A DNA stretch of 64,000 nt from Flavobacterium sp. N2270 (GCF_025947225.1 NZ_CP110005.1:2356001-2420000), one strand, 5' to 3'; counted from the stretch's first letter, positions 9,068 to 18,557 are shown. Numbers and translations: made by a program. Notes: generated by a model not told the origin, from the letters alone.

Positions 9068-10255
9068 ATGAAAACAGCATATATAGTAAAAGCATATAGA
9101 ACTGCAGTTGGTAAAGCACCAAAAGGAGTTTTTCGTTTCAAAAGACCTGATGAATTGGCTGCTGAAACAATTGAATACATGATGGCAGAATTACCAAACT
9201 TCGACAAAACTCGTATTGATGATGTTATGGTTGGTAATGCAATGCCAGAAGCAGAACAAGGTTTAAACGTTGGTCGTTTAATTTCCTTAATGGGATTAAA
9301 AGTCGAAGATGTACCAGGTGTTACAGTAAATAGATATTGCGCATCAGGAATTGAAACTATTGGAATGGCAACAGCTAAAATTCAATCAGGAATGGCAGAT
9401 TGTATCATCGCTGGTGGTGCAGAAAGCATGAGTTATATTCCAATGGGAGGTTACAAACCAACTCCTGATTATAAAGTGGCTAATGCAGGTCATGAAGATT
9501 ATTATTGGGGAATGGGATTGACAGCTGAAGCAGTTGCAAATCAGTTCAAAGTTTCTCGTGAAGATCAGGATGAATTTGCCTTTAAATCGCATATGAAAGC
9601 TTTAAAAGCTCAAGCTGAAGGTAGATTTGATGATCAAATTGTTCCTATTACTGTAAACGAAACTTTCGTGAATGAAAACGGTAAAAAAGAAACGCGTTCA
9701 TACGTAGTAAATAAAGATGAAGGTCCAAGAGCAGGTACTTCAGTTGAAGCTTTAGCAAAATTACGTCCAGTATTTGCTGCTGATGGAAGTGTAACTGCTG
9801 GAAACTCATCTCAAATGAGTGATGGAGCAGCATTTGTATTGGTAATGAGTGAAGAAATGGTAAAAGAATTAAATCTTGAACCAATTGCACGTTTAGTAAA
9901 CTTTGCATCTGCAGGTGTTGAGCCAAGAATAATGGGTATTGGACCCGTAAAAGCGATTCCAAAAGCCCTAAAACAAGCAGGTTTAAAACAATCAGATATT
10001 GATTTATTTGAATTAAACGAAGCTTTCGCTTCTCAATCATTAGCCGTTATTCGTGAATTAGGTTTAAATCCTGATATCGTAAACGTAAATGGTGGGGCAA
10101 TTGCGTTAGGTCACCCTCTTGGTTGTACAGGTGCAAAATTATCAGTTCAATTATTTGATGAAATGCGTAAGCGTGGAAATGCAAAATACGGAATGGTAAC
10201 AATGTGTGTTGGAACCGGACAAGGTACAGCAGGTATTTATGAATTTTTGAAATAG
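9068..10255 (+). CDS. fadA: Acetyl-CoA C-acyltransferase (3-ketoacyl-CoA thiolase)
   Basis: Thiolytic cleavage of 3-ketoacyl-CoA, the last step of each beta-oxidation round. The 395-residue chain has the acylated active-site Cys in VNRYCASGIETI (near residue 85), the NEAFA motif, the His of GGAIALGHPLGCTGAK, and the second catalytic Cys in MCVGTGQGTAGIYE near the C terminus. The length is typical for degradative thiolases. It follows fadN with 6 bp spacing. Downstream, the operon is interrupted by a four-helix-bundle gene flanked by inverted repeats before fadE. The long leucine-rich open frames on the opposite strand are shadows of this gene. Confidence 0.95.
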   Translation: MKTAYIVKAYRTAVGKAPKGVFRFKRPDELAAETIEYMMAELPNFDKTRIDDVMVGNAMPEAEQGLNVGRLISLMGLKVEDVPGVTVNRYCASGIETIGMATAKIQSGMADCIIAGGAESMSYIPMGGYKPTPDYKVANAGHEDYYWGMGLTAEAVANQFKVSREDQDEFAFKSHMKALKAQAEGRFDDQIVPITVNETFVNENGKKETRSYVVNKDEGPRAGTSVEALAKLRPVFAADGSVTAGNSSQMSDGAAFVLVMSEEMVKELNLEPIARLVNFASAGVEPRIMGIGPVKAIPKALKQAGLKQSDIDLFELNEAFASQSLAVIRELGLNPDIVNVNGGAIALGHPLGCTGAKLSVQLFDEMRKRGNAKYGMVTMCVGTGQGTAGIYEFLK

Positions 10256-10263
10256 AGATTAAA

Positions 10264-10289
10264 AGATAATAGACGAAGAGATAATAGAC
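10264..10289. repeat. Left inverted repeat of the four-helix-bundle cassette
   Basis: AGATAATAGACGAAGAGATA plus ATAGAC; its reverse complement recurs at 10684-10709 with 24 of 26 bases matching. The pair brackets the four-helix-bundle gene. Confidence 0.75.
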
Positions 10290-10295
10290 TTTAGA

Positions 10296-10661
10296 ATGAG
10301 TGAATTTAAACGACATAATTTCAAGAAGCTAAAAATTTGGCAAATGGGAATTGATTTATCTAAGGTAGTTTTAGACATAACAGATACTTTTCCTGTTTCT
10401 GAAAAATATGGTTTAAAAAGTCAAATGGATAGATGTTGTATATCTATGCCTTCAAATATAGCTGAAGGTTCTAGTAGAACAGATAAATCATTTAGTCATT
10501 TTTTAGATATCTCTTTAGGATCATCTTTTGAATTACAAACACAGATTATATTAGCAAATCATAGAAAATACATAACAATTGAGCAAACAAATAACATTGA
10601 AAACAAAATTGAAGAATTTCAAAAAGCAACAATGTCATTTCAAAACACTTTAAATAAATAA
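10296..10661 (+). CDS. Four-helix bundle protein (23S rRNA intervening-sequence protein family)
   Basis: A 121-residue all-helical protein with the family hallmarks: KKLKIWQMGIDLSKVV at the N terminus, FPVSEKYGLKSQMDRCCISM, then PSNIAEGSSRTDKSFSHFLD. The family was first noticed in intervening sequences inside 23S rRNA genes; many solo copies exist in Bacteroidetes and the biochemical role is unknown. Here no rRNA is nearby. The gene lies between fadA and fadE, inside a 26-bp inverted repeat pair (10264-10289 and 10684-10709), which suggests insertion as a small mobile cassette. It is co-oriented with the operon, so downstream fadE may still be co-transcribed. Confidence 0.88.
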   Translation: MSEFKRHNFKKLKIWQMGIDLSKVVLDITDTFPVSEKYGLKSQMDRCCISMPSNIAEGSSRTDKSFSHFLDISLGSSFELQTQIILANHRKYITIEQTNNIENKIEEFQKATMSFQNTLNK

Positions 10662-10683
10662 TTTAATGATAATTAATAGTTAC

Positions 10684-10709
10684 GTCTATCATCTATTCGT
10701 CTATTATCT
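10684..10709. repeat. Right inverted repeat of the four-helix-bundle cassette
   Basis: GTCTATCATCTATTCGTCTA plus TTATCT; reverse complement of the left copy with two mismatches. Confidence 0.75.
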
Positions 10710-10730
10710 ATCATCTTAAAAATCAAAAAA

Positions 10731-12521
10731 ATGAGCGATATTATCAGAGGAGGTCAATTCCTAGTAAAAGAAACAAAATGTGAAGATATTTTCACACCAG
10801 AAGATTTTTCAGAAGAGCAAATTATGATGCGTGATTCGGTTATCGAATTCGTAGACAAAGAACTTTGGCCTAACAAAGAGCGTTTTGAAAAGAAAGATTA
10901 CGCACTTACAGAAGAAGTAATGAAAAAAGCGGGTGACTTAGGTTACTTAAGTATAGCGGTTCCTGAAGCTTATGGTGGAATGGGAATGGGATTTACTAAC
11001 ACCGTTTTAGTTTGTGATTATATTTCTGGAGCAACTGGTTCATTTTCAACGGCTTTTGGTGCTCATACTGGAATTGGAACTATGCCAATTACTTTATATG
11101 GAACAGAAGAACAAAAACAAAAATATGTACCAAAATTAGCTTCAGGTGAATGGTTTGGTGCTTACTGTTTAACAGAGCCAGGTGCAGGTTCAGATGCAAA
11201 TTCTGGAAAAACAAAAGCTGTTTTATCTGAAGATGGAAAATATTACAGTATTACAGGTGGAAAAATGTGGATTTCAAACGCAGGTTTCTGTCAAGTATTT
11301 ATCGTTTTTGCTAGAATTGGTGATGATAAAAACATTACAGGTTTCATCGTAGAAAATGATCCTTCAAACGGAATTTCATTAGGAGACGAAGAACACAAAT
11401 TAGGTATTCGTTCTTCTTCAACTCGTCAGGTTTTCTTCAACGAAACAAAAGTTCCTGTAGAAAATATGCTAGCTGGTCGTGGTGAAGGATTTAAAATTGC
11501 AATGAATGCTTTAAATGTAGGACGTATTAAATTAGCTGCTGCTTGTTTAGAAGCACAACGTAGAACTATTTCTACAGCTGTAAATTACTCTAACGAAAGA
11601 ATTCAATTTAAAACACCTATTTCAAGCTTTGGGGCAATCCAAGCAAAATTAGCAGAAATGGCTACCAATTCTTATGCTGGAGAAAGTGCAACTTACAGAG
11701 CTGCTCATGATATTGAAACAAGAATTAATTTAAGAATTCAAGAAGGAAATACACATCAAGAAGCTGAACTAAAAGGTGTTGAAGAGTTTGCAATTGAATG
11801 TTCTATCTTAAAAGTTGCAGTTTCTGAGGATGTACAATCATGTACAGATGAAGGAATTCAAATTTTTGGTGGAATGGGATTCTCTGAAGATGCACCAATG
11901 GAAAGTGCTTGGAGAGATGCTCGTATTGCAAGAATTTATGAAGGTACTAACGAAATCAACAGAATGTTATCTGTAGGAATGTTAGTTAAAAAAGCGATGA
12001 AAGGTCATGTAGATTTATTAGGGCCAGCTATGGCTGTGGGTGAAGAATTAATGGGAATACCATCGTTTGATGTTCCTGATTATTCTGAACTATTTGCTGA
12101 AGAAAAAGAAATGATTGCTAAATTGAAAAAAGTATTTTTAATGGTTGCTGGTGCAGCTGTTCAAAAATATGGTGCTGAATTAGAAGCGCATCAACAATTA
12201 TTAATGGCAGCTTCAGACATTTTAATTGAAATATACATGGCTGAAAGTACTATACTTAGAACTGAAAAATTAGCTAAAAAAGAAGGTGCTGATAAAGTAC
12301 AAGAGCAAATTGCAATGGCACAATTATACTTATATCATGCAGTTGATATTGTTAACCAAAAAGGAAAAGAAGGAATCGTATCTTTTGCAGAAGGTGATGA
12401 ACAACGTATGATGTTAATGGGACTTAAACGTTTTACAAAATATACGAATATGCCAAATGTAATTGGCTTACGTGAAAAAATTGCTGCAAAATTAATAAGC
12501 GAGAATAAATACGCTTTTTAA
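10731..12521 (+). CDS. fadE: Acyl-CoA dehydrogenase (FadE type)
   Basis: FAD-dependent first oxidation step of beta-oxidation. The 596-residue chain carries the acyl-CoA dehydrogenase signatures YCLTEPGAGSDANSGKTKA and QIFGGMGFSEDAPMESAWRD, plus the catalytic glutamate in RIYEGTNEINRML. The roughly 190-residue C-terminal extension after the core matches the long bacterial FadE class (Bacillus FadE has nearly the same length). It is the last gene of the marR-fadN-fadA-(four-helix bundle)-fadE unit and ends at a symmetrical terminator shared with convergent purC. The leader between the right inverted repeat and the ATG is only about 20 bp, so expression probably depends on the upstream promoter. 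Confidence 0.95.
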   Translation: MSDIIRGGQFLVKETKCEDIFTPEDFSEEQIMMRDSVIEFVDKELWPNKERFEKKDYALTEEVMKKAGDLGYLSIAVPEAYGGMGMGFTNTVLVCDYISGATGSFSTAFGAHTGIGTMPITLYGTEEQKQKYVPKLASGEWFGAYCLTEPGAGSDANSGKTKAVLSEDGKYYSITGGKMWISNAGFCQVFIVFARIGDDKNITGFIVENDPSNGISLGDEEHKLGIRSSSTRQVFFNETKVPVENMLAGRGEGFKIAMNALNVGRIKLAAACLEAQRRTISTAVNYSNERIQFKTPISSFGAIQAKLAEMATNSYAGESATYRAAHDIETRINLRIQEGNTHQEAELKGVEEFAIECSILKVAVSEDVQSCTDEGIQIFGGMGFSEDAPMESAWRDARIARIYEGTNEINRMLSVGMLVKKAMKGHVDLLGPAMAVGEELMGIPSFDVPDYSELFAEEKEMIAKLKKVFLMVAGAAVQKYGAELEAHQQLLMAASDILIEIYMAESTILRTEKLAKKEGADKVQEQIAMAQLYLYHAVDIVNQKGKEGIVSFAEGDEQRMMLMGLKRFTKYTNMPNVIGLREKIAAKLISENKYAF

Positions 12522-12556
12522 AAAAAACAGCAAATATTGGTTTAGTTTGTTTGATT

Positions 12557-12588
12557 AAAAAAGGCTCAATTTAAATTGAGCCTTTTTT
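12557..12588. terminator. Bidirectional terminator between fadE and purC
   Basis: Perfect palindrome with core AAGGCTCAATTTAAATTGAG and flanking A and T runs; it lies between convergent stop codons and can serve both strands. Confidence 0.85.
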
Positions 12589-13536
12589 TTATTTATTTAA
12601 ATATGCTAAAACGTTTTTTTCAATTCGTTCATTAATGTTTGAGATATCAGCTTTTATGAATTTTTCTCCTAGAATGTTTTCATAAAGTTCAATATATCGG
12701 TCAGAAACAGAAGCAATATATTCTTCTGTCATATCTGGAATTTGTTGTCCTTCTTTACCTTGAAAACCATTAGAAATTAACCATTGACGGACAAATTCTT
12801 TAGACAATTGTTTTTGAGCTTCACCTCTATCTTGTCGTTCTTGATAACCATCTGCATAAAAGTAACGAGAAGAGTCAGGTGTATGAATTTCATCTATTAA
12901 AACAATCTTACCGTCTTTTGTTTTTCCAAATTCATATTTGGTATCAACCAAAATTAATCCTCTTGATGCAGCAATTTCAGTTCCTCTTTGGTACAATGCT
13001 CTTGTGTATTTTTCTAAAACTAAATAGTCTTCTTCACTTACAATTCCTTTAGTTAAAATATCATCTCGAGAAATATCTTCATCATGTTCGCCATTATCTG
13101 CTTTTGTTGAAGGAGTAATTATTGGAGTTGGAAATTTATCATTTTCTTTTAAACCTTGAGGTAAATTTACACCACAAAGTAATCTTTTACCTAATGCATA
13201 TTCTCTTGCAGCGTGACCTGCTAAATATCCTCGAATTACCATTTCAACTTTAAATGGTTCACATAAATGTCCAACAGCAACACTTGGATCTGGCGTTGCT
13301 ATTAACCAATTCGGAACAATATCTTGGGTTAATTCCATAAATTTTGTTGCAATTTGATTTAGAATTTGACCTTTGTAAGGAATTCCTTTTGGCATCACTA
13401 CGTCAAAAGCAGAAAGCCTATCTGTAGCAACCATAACCAATAAATCATCATTGATGTTGTAAACTTCTCTTACTTTTCCGTGATAAACTGATTTTTGCCC
13501 AGGAAAATTGAAATTGGTAGTAGTAATTGTATTCAT
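12589..13536 (-). CDS. purC: SAICAR synthetase (phosphoribosylaminoimidazole-succinocarboxamide synthase)
   Basis: Joins aspartate to CAIR in purine synthesis. The 315-residue chain is of the longer ADE1-like type, about 75 residues longer than E. coli PurC. Visible motifs: [11 protein letters not shown] near the N terminus, [43 protein letters not shown] and [17 protein letters not shown]. It is monocistronic with its own consensus promoter. Its leader resembles that of purL (both contain ACAACAACACAAA), hinting at shared control of purine genes, though no recognisable riboswitch is present. Confidence 0.96.
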   Translation of the reverse strand: MNTITTTNFNFPGQKSVYHGKVREVYNINDDLLVMVATDRLSAFDVVMPKGIPYKGQILNQIATKFMELTQDIVPNWLIATPDPSVAVGHLCEPFKVEMVIRGYLAGHAAREYALGKRLLCGVNLPQGLKENDKFPTPIITPSTKADNGEHDEDISRDDILTKGIVSEEDYLVLEKYTRALYQRGTEIAASRGLILVDTKYEFGKTKDGKIVLIDEIHTPDSSRYFYADGYQERQDRGEAQKQLSKEFVRQWLISNGFQGKEGQQIPDMTEEYIASVSDRYIELYENILGEKFIKADISNINERIEKNVLAYLNK

Positions 13537-13561
13537 TAAGTATTTGTGTTGTTGTGTATTG

Positions 13562-13592
13562 CAAATGTAGATTCTTTCTTCCTATCTTCAAA
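13562..13592 (-). promoter_or_regulatory. purC promoter
   Basis: On the minus strand TTTG (13592-13589), 19 bp, TACATTTG (13569-13562): an exact match to the Bacteroidetes consensus, 26 bp before the start codon. Confidence 0.8.
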
Positions 13593-13605
13593 AATATTTA
13601 TAAAT

Positions 13606-13638
13606 AAAAAATCCGTTTATTTTTATAGAATAAACGGA
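13606..13638 (-). terminator. Terminator after the secreted protein gene
   Basis: TCCGTTTATT (13612-13621) pairs with AATAAACGGA (13629-13638); on the minus strand it is followed by a run of T. Confidence 0.8.
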
Positions 13639-13663
13639 CTTTAAGTAATATATTTTTTCATTT

Positions 13664-15079
13664 TTAATTCATTGATATACTTTCATTTGTTTTGAATTTT
13701 TTATTTGACATTTGTGTCTCTTTAATTGGTATTGGCCCATAAGGTAAACGTAAACCAACATGCTCAGAAGTAACATTCCCTAAACTGTCTTTATCATCTG
13801 CTCTATTTGCAACAATATGCCATGAAAATTTAACATTAGAAGTCCCTCTTGCTAATTCTTTAACTTTAAATCCGTCTACAGATTTGTCTGTTACAAATAC
13901 TCCAGCACAATCTCCTTCTAGCTGAATAAACACTTTAAGTGGATGTTTTTCATCAACATACAAAGCTTTTTTAAGAACTGGATCGATTGTTACATAAACT
14001 TCTCCATTTACTAATTGAGAAGTTCCGTAATCTTCAAATAAAATTTCTGGTGCTTCAGGAGAAAATAAAACTCTTGGTTTATTATCTTCATCTATAATCA
14101 TGGTTGAATTTGTACCGTTACCAATAATTTTATAATTAGTTCCTCCTCCTCCGGCAGCATTTGCATTGTATTTTATTCCCACATAGGCATAAGCCTGACC
14201 TGCTCCAACTCCAGCATTAAAATACCCACCATATAGACTTCTTCTTGAAGCTAAAGAACCGTCTGGTGAAATATTATCAATTCCTGCAATTTTTGCAAAA
14301 GCACTATTATTAAGTGTAGCAGTATTATTATCTGAATCTAATGAAAATCCGCCTCCTGAATTAGAATAATGGCTCGTATTAGAAGGAGAACCGTAACCAT
14401 TTGTTCCATAAACTCCTACATAAGGACCAGAACCCGCAACTCCTGCACCAGTACTAGGGTAAATACTACCTCCTGCACCAGAACCTCCTAAAACAGATGT
14501 TCCGCCATCATTAATATTTGTTGCCCAAAGTGCATTTCCTACAGTGTCATCATTTCTCCCTCTTAAAGCATCATTAAAAGCTCCAGTTGTATTAACATAT
14601 AATTTTGTCCAAGCATCACCTGGCGAATTTATAGCAACATTCCCATCAGAACGTACTACTGCTCTTTGCAAATTATTTGTTCTAAAGATTAAGTTTGTAT
14701 TATCGGTTGTACCTAAGAAATTTATTACAGGGTTGGTGCCTGAATTTCCAAGAAGAGACCAATCTCTCCCTCCTAAACCATCCATTGCAACCCAAAATGT
14801 TCCATCCCAAAAATAAAATCCTGGGGAAACATTTAACGGAGCTACTCCACTTGTGGATGTATTGTAAACTAAAGTTCCTTCTACCACTCCACCTCCTTGA
14901 GGATTTACAACTGGTAATTCTATATTTCTTGAAGTTAATGCTACTTTAGAAATTAAAACACCTTGTGTGTTTGAGTTTAAATCTAAAAAAGCTTGTGGGT
15001 TTGTTGTTCCAATACCCACTTGAGCGTTAGTCGTACAGAAGCATAATGCCACAGTTAGTGATAAGTAAATTTTTTTCAT
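13664..15079 (-). CDS. Secreted flavobacterial surface protein of the QVGIGTTNP type
   Basis: A 471-residue exported protein. The signal peptide is MKKIYLSLTVALCFCTTNAQ, followed directly by VGIGTTNPQAFLDLNSN and TQGVLISKVALTSRN, an opening shared by a large group of Bacteroidetes cell-surface proteins. The central part is rich in Gly, Asn, Ser and Thr and low in charge, as in fibre-like or adhesin regions. The C-terminal part (about residues 330-460) is more ordered (EAPEILFEDYGTSQLVNGEV, then ALYVDEKHPLKVFIQLEGD). No type IX sorting domain is obvious. It has its own terminator. Function is unknown; a surface structure is a guess from composition. Confidence 0.8.
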   Translation of the reverse strand: MKKIYLSLTVALCFCTTNAQVGIGTTNPQAFLDLNSNTQGVLISKVALTSRNIELPVVNPQGGGVVEGTLVYNTSTSGVAPLNVSPGFYFWDGTFWVAMDGLGGRDWSLLGNSGTNPVINFLGTTDNTNLIFRTNNLQRAVVRSDGNVAINSPGDAWTKLYVNTTGAFNDALRGRNDDTVGNALWATNINDGGTSVLGGSGAGGSIYPSTGAGVAGSGPYVGVYGTNGYGSPSNTSHYSNSGGGFSLDSDNNTATLNNSAFAKIAGIDNISPDGSLASRRSLYGGYFNAGVGAGQAYAYVGIKYNANAAGGGGTNYKIIGNGTNSTMIIDEDNKPRVLFSPEAPEILFEDYGTSQLVNGEVYVTIDPVLKKALYVDEKHPLKVFIQLEGDCAGVFVTDKSVDGFKVKELARGTSNVKFSWHIVANRADDKDSLGNVTSEHVGLRLPYGPIPIKETQMSNKKFKTNESISMN

Positions 15080-15270
15080 AATGGTAGATTTTTGAGTTCA
15101 TAGTTAAGTTTTGAATTATTATAAGTTAAAGATATAAAAACATTTTAGCAAATAATACAAAAGTTATATTTTTTACAAATTATTTGTTAAATTTTTAAAT
15201 ATTTATTTGTATATAAATATTTATAACACTATTATTCTTACTAAATAAATATTTTTATTGTATTATAAAT

Positions 15271-15304
15271 AAAAAAGACGTTTAGTAAATTAAACGTCTT
15301 TTTT
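15271..15304. terminator. Symmetrical terminator downstream of the SDR gene
   Basis: A 14-bp stem (AAAAAAGACGTTTA / TAAACGTCTTTTTT, 15271-15284 and 15291-15304) with a 6-nt loop. It lies just after the stop of the minus-strand SDR gene; being symmetrical it could act on either strand. Confidence 0.85.
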
Positions 15305-15324
15305 AAAAATAAATATTTCTTTTT

Positions 15325-16137
15325 TTAAAGAACTTTCTTTCTAATTATAAAGTTAAACAAACGGTAACCTGTAATTCCTCTAAAATATTTCATGAAATTT
15401 GCATCAAAACCAATTGTATATTTTTTAAAATTTTTAGATGGGTTATTGGCAATAGAAAATAACTTATTTACAATTGTTGTTGTTAGATTTTTATTTTTAC
15501 TCGTTTTCTTGTTCAGAATATTATTGATAGAATTCATCATTTTATTATAAGATGGAATTGCTGAATCTTCACATTTGGTAACATTATTTTGAAAATCTGT
15601 TGGAGCATTTCCAAATTGAACCGTACTTACACTTACATTAAAATCTAATAATTCATAAGACATGCATTCTGAAAAACTTTCAACCGCTTGTTTTGTAGAA
15701 TGGTAAAAATTACCCAATGGTAAATTTACTAAACCAGCTATTGATGTAATATTTATAAACTGACCGTAATTTTGCTCTCTAAAAACTGGAATAAAAGCCC
15801 TGCAAACTTTTACAACGCCTAGCCAATTAACATTAACAATTGTATTGATTTTAGAATCTTCAGAAAGTTCTACAAAACTTCTATAGCCTAAACCTGCGTT
15901 ATTTATCACAACATCAATAGTTTTGAAATCGTTTAAAATTTGAGCTTTGGCTTCTTCAATATTTTCGGTAGAAGTAACATCAAGTTTATAGCATTTAACG
16001 TTAGGATATCCTTGTAAATCTTCCGCTAAGTCTAAGCTTATCATAGTTGCAATAACATTCCAGCCGTTATCAGCAAAATGCTTTGTAGTTAATTTCCCAA
16101 GTCCGCCAGAAGCTCCAGTAATAAGTACGTTTTTCAA
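15325..16137 (-). CDS. Short-chain dehydrogenase/reductase family oxidoreductase
   Basis: A 270-residue classical SDR. The NAD(P) motif TGASGGLGK is at residues 7-15, NNAGLGYRS near 86, a catalytic Ser in INITSIAGLVNLP, and the YxxxK pair in YHSTKQAVESFSECM. The C-terminal 60 residues (FKKYTIGFDANFMKYFRGIT) differ from typical 250-residue SDRs and are lysine- and phenylalanine-rich. Substrate cannot be deduced. It stands alone between two terminators. Confidence 0.88.
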   Translation of the reverse strand: MKNVLITGASGGLGKLTTKHFADNGWNVIATMISLDLAEDLQGYPNVKCYKLDVTSTENIEEAKAQILNDFKTIDVVINNAGLGYRSFVELSEDSKINTIVNVNWLGVVKVCRAFIPVFREQNYGQFINITSIAGLVNLPLGNFYHSTKQAVESFSECMSYELLDFNVSVSTVQFGNAPTDFQNNVTKCEDSAIPSYNKMMNSINNILNKKTSKNKNLTTTIVNKLFSIANNPSKNFKKYTIGFDANFMKYFRGITGYRLFNFIIRKKVL

Positions 16138-16199
16138 TTGTGTTTATTTTAGTTTACAAATAAAGTTTAATAATCATTAAATAACAAAATATTATAAAA

Positions 16200-16230
16200 T
16201 AAATAAGGAGCTTTAATAGGCTCCTTATTT
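16200..16230 (-). terminator. Terminator after the PhoH gene
   Basis: AATAAGGAGC and GCTCCTTATT form a stem around an 8-nt loop, with T-rich sequence on the minus-strand 3' side. Confidence 0.7.
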
Positions 16231-16234
16231 ATTT

Positions 16235-17185
16235 TTAGTCATGGTTTTCAATACTTTTATAAGCATCAATAACTTTCTTGACTAATTTATGACGTACAAT
16301 ATCTTTATCATCTAAAAATATAATTCCAATTCCTTCAATATCTTTTAAAACTAAAATAGCTTCTTTTAAACCCGAAATTGTTCTACGCGGTAAATCAACC
16401 TGACCAGGATCTCCAGTAACCATAAACTTTGCGTTTTTCCCCATTCGAGTCAAAAACATCTTCATTTGATTATGCGTAGTGTTTTGAGCTTCATCTAAAA
16501 TTACAAATGCATTATCTAAAGTTCTTCCACGCATAAAAGCTAAAGGAGCAATTTGAATAATACCTTTCATAATATAGTCATCTAAGGTATTTGGAGGTAA
16601 CATGTCGCGCAAAGCATCATATAAAGGTTGCATATATGGATCAAGTTTTTCTTTCATATCTCCAGGAAGAAAACCTAAATTTTCACCCGCTTCAACAGCA
16701 GGACGAGTTAAAATAATACGTTTAACTTGCTTTTCTTTTAAAGCTTTAACCGCCATAGCAACTCCAGTATAGGTTTTTCCTGTTCCCGCTGGACCAATAG
16801 CAAAAACCATATCGTTTTTCATTACTAAATCAACTAATTTTTGCTGATTAGGAGTCATCGCTTTAATGAGTTTTCCACCAATACCATGAACAAGAATTTT
16901 ATCGCTATTGTTCATGTGTTGAGTTTCTTGAGCATTACTTTCCAAAACTCTTAAAATAACATTATCATCAATTCGATTATAACGAGAGAAATGCTGCATT
17001 AATCTTCTAAAACGAGTTTCAAATTCATCTAGAATTTCTGCTTCTCCATAAGCTTTTAAAATTGTTCCTCTTGCAACAATTTTTAATTTTGGATAATATT
17101 TTTTAATCGCCTCAAGATTAACATCTTGAGCACCCCAAAATTCTTTTGGAGTAATGTCTGTTAATTCAATAATTCTTTCGTTCAA
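16235..17185 (-). CDS. PhoH family ATPase
   Basis: A 316-residue cytoplasmic P-loop protein. Walker A is AIGPAGTGKTYTG near residue 132 and Walker B is AFVILDEAQNTTHNQM near 235; VTGDPGQVDLPRR is the conserved sensor region. The N-terminal 100 residues (including VARGTILKAYGEAE) are KH-like, as in PhoH/YbeZ proteins. PhoH proteins are thought to act in RNA handling and often lie next to ybeY in other phyla; here ybeY is not adjacent. It is divergent from the SAM hydroxide adenosyltransferase gene, with about 155 bp between starts. Confidence 0.93.
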   Translation of the reverse strand: MNERIIELTDITPKEFWGAQDVNLEAIKKYYPKLKIVARGTILKAYGEAEILDEFETRFRRLMQHFSRYNRIDDNVILRVLESNAQETQHMNNSDKILVHGIGGKLIKAMTPNQQKLVDLVMKNDMVFAIGPAGTGKTYTGVAMAVKALKEKQVKRIILTRPAVEAGENLGFLPGDMKEKLDPYMQPLYDALRDMLPPNTLDDYIMKGIIQIAPLAFMRGRTLDNAFVILDEAQNTTHNQMKMFLTRMGKNAKFMVTGDPGQVDLPRRTISGLKEAILVLKDIEGIGIIFLDDKDIVRHKLVKKVIDAYKSIENHD

Positions 17186-17340
17186 AGGCTTTTTATTTTA
17201 ATTATTTTTCTTGTGCTGAAAATACATTAGCTTTGTATCTATAATTTGAAATATTATTTATCTTATAAAAAACTATAAATGATGCTATTCAAATTTAAGC
17301 AAAACTATTTTTGATTTTAGAATAAGTTATAAACAAAAAA

Positions 17341-18168
17341 ATGTCAATAATTACTTTAACTACTGATTTTGGATTAAAAGACCACTTTGTAGGTGCTTTA
17401 AAAGGAAAATTGATTTCTGGTTATAACGAAGCTAAAATTATTGATATTTCTCATAATATTGATTTATTCAATACTTTAGAAGCTAGTTATTGTATAGCAG
17501 CTGCTTATGATAGTTTTCCAAAAGGAACTATACACATTATTGGTGTAGATAGTGAGCGTACAAATGAAACCCAACATATTGCTATACAATGGGATGATCA
17601 TTATTTTATTTGTGCAGATAATGGAATTTTAAGTACTCTTACGCAAAAAAAAGTAGCCCAAAAAATGGTTGCCATTAATATTCACGACCGATTGAATAAA
17701 GATGCTACCGATATGGATGTATTTGTTGCAGTTGCTTGTCATATAGCGCGTGGTGGATTGTTAAACGTTATTGGTAAAGAAATTAACGAACTCAAAAAAG
17801 TAAACGATTTAGTTGCAATTGTTTCAGACGATTTAACCATAATTAAAGGAAATATCGTTTATATTGATCATTTTGGTAATTGTGTTACCAATATTTCTAA
17901 AAAAATGTTTCAAGAAGTGAATAGAAATAGACCTTTTGAAATAAAATTCAACAACAAAAAAATAAGTACTATTAAAAATAATTTTTCTGATTTTAATACT
18001 ACTGATAAATACACACTAAAAGATTTTGAAGGAGAAAAACTTGCCTTATTTAATGAAAATAATTTATTAGAAATCGCTGTTTATAAAAGTAACCCAAAAA
18101 CTGTTGGTTGTGCTTCTACTCTTTTAGGTCTTAATTTCAGAGATGTAGTAACAATAGAATTTAAATAA
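17341..18168 (+). CDS. SAM hydroxide adenosyltransferase family protein (DUF62)
   Basis: A 275-residue enzyme related to the fluorinase/chlorinase fold. Family members hydrolyse S-adenosylmethionine to adenosine and methionine using an activated hydroxide. Motifs visible: ITLTTDFGLKDHFVGALKGK at the start, IDISHNIDLFN, ADNGILSTLT, and VYIDHFGNCVTNI in the C-terminal domain, all matching DUF62 rather than halogenases. The following ABM gene begins 1 bp after this stop. This pair before gldF-gldG-dnaN is, from memory, a conserved flavobacterial neighbourhood. Confidence 0.9.
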   Translation: MSIITLTTDFGLKDHFVGALKGKLISGYNEAKIIDISHNIDLFNTLEASYCIAAAYDSFPKGTIHIIGVDSERTNETQHIAIQWDDHYFICADNGILSTLTQKKVAQKMVAINIHDRLNKDATDMDVFVAVACHIARGGLLNVIGKEINELKKVNDLVAIVSDDLTIIKGNIVYIDHFGNCVTNISKKMFQEVNRNRPFEIKFNNKKISTIKNNFSDFNTTDKYTLKDFEGEKLALFNENNLLEIAVYKSNPKTVGCASTLLGLNFRDVVTIEFK

Positions 18169-18169
18169 A

Positions 18170-18466
18170 ATGTTTGTACGAATTGTTAAATTGCGTTTTC
18201 ACGAAGAAAACATTGCTGCTTTTTTAGAGAATTTTGAAGAAGTTAAAGATAAGATTAGAGGTTTTGATGGAAATTTATTTTTAGAATTATATCAAGACAA
18301 AAACGATAAAAGAACTTTTTTTACTTACAGTTATTGGGAAACTGAAGACCATTTGGAAAACTACAGAAATTCTGAATTATTTAAAGGTGTTTGGAGTTTT
18401 ACCAAAGCTTTATTTAGCGATAAACCTGAAGCTTGGAGCGTAGATAAATTAGCAACTTTACATTAA
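18170..18466 (+). CDS. Antibiotic biosynthesis monooxygenase (ABM) family small protein
   Basis: A 98-residue ferredoxin-like fold protein. FVRIVKLRFHEENIAAFLEN at the start and FTYSYWETEDHLENYRNSEL in the second half are typical of dimeric ABM-domain proteins. Such proteins are often cofactor-free oxygenases, haem-handling proteins or of unknown role. It is translationally coupled in appearance to the adenosyltransferase gene (1-bp gap). No catalytic residue set can be named from the sequence alone. Confidence 0.8.
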   Translation: MFVRIVKLRFHEENIAAFLENFEEVKDKIRGFDGNLFLELYQDKNDKRTFFTYSYWETEDHLENYRNSELFKGVWSFTKALFSDKPEAWSVDKLATLH

Positions 18467-18557
18467 ACATTTGTTTAAAAAAAATGATTACTATATTTTT
18501 TATAAATTCGCAATTCAATTTAAGTAAACAATTGAACATATAAACAGTTAAACATAA

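Noticed and set aside
9648..10040. Leucine-rich open frame opposite fadA (and similar ones opposite purL, gldG and hsdM)
   Set aside because: Low-complexity antisense frames within strongly supported genes; no promoter, no family pattern.
10296..10661. 23S rRNA intervening sequence
   Set aside because: The protein family fits, but no rRNA sequence surrounds it; the flanks are fatty acid degradation genes.
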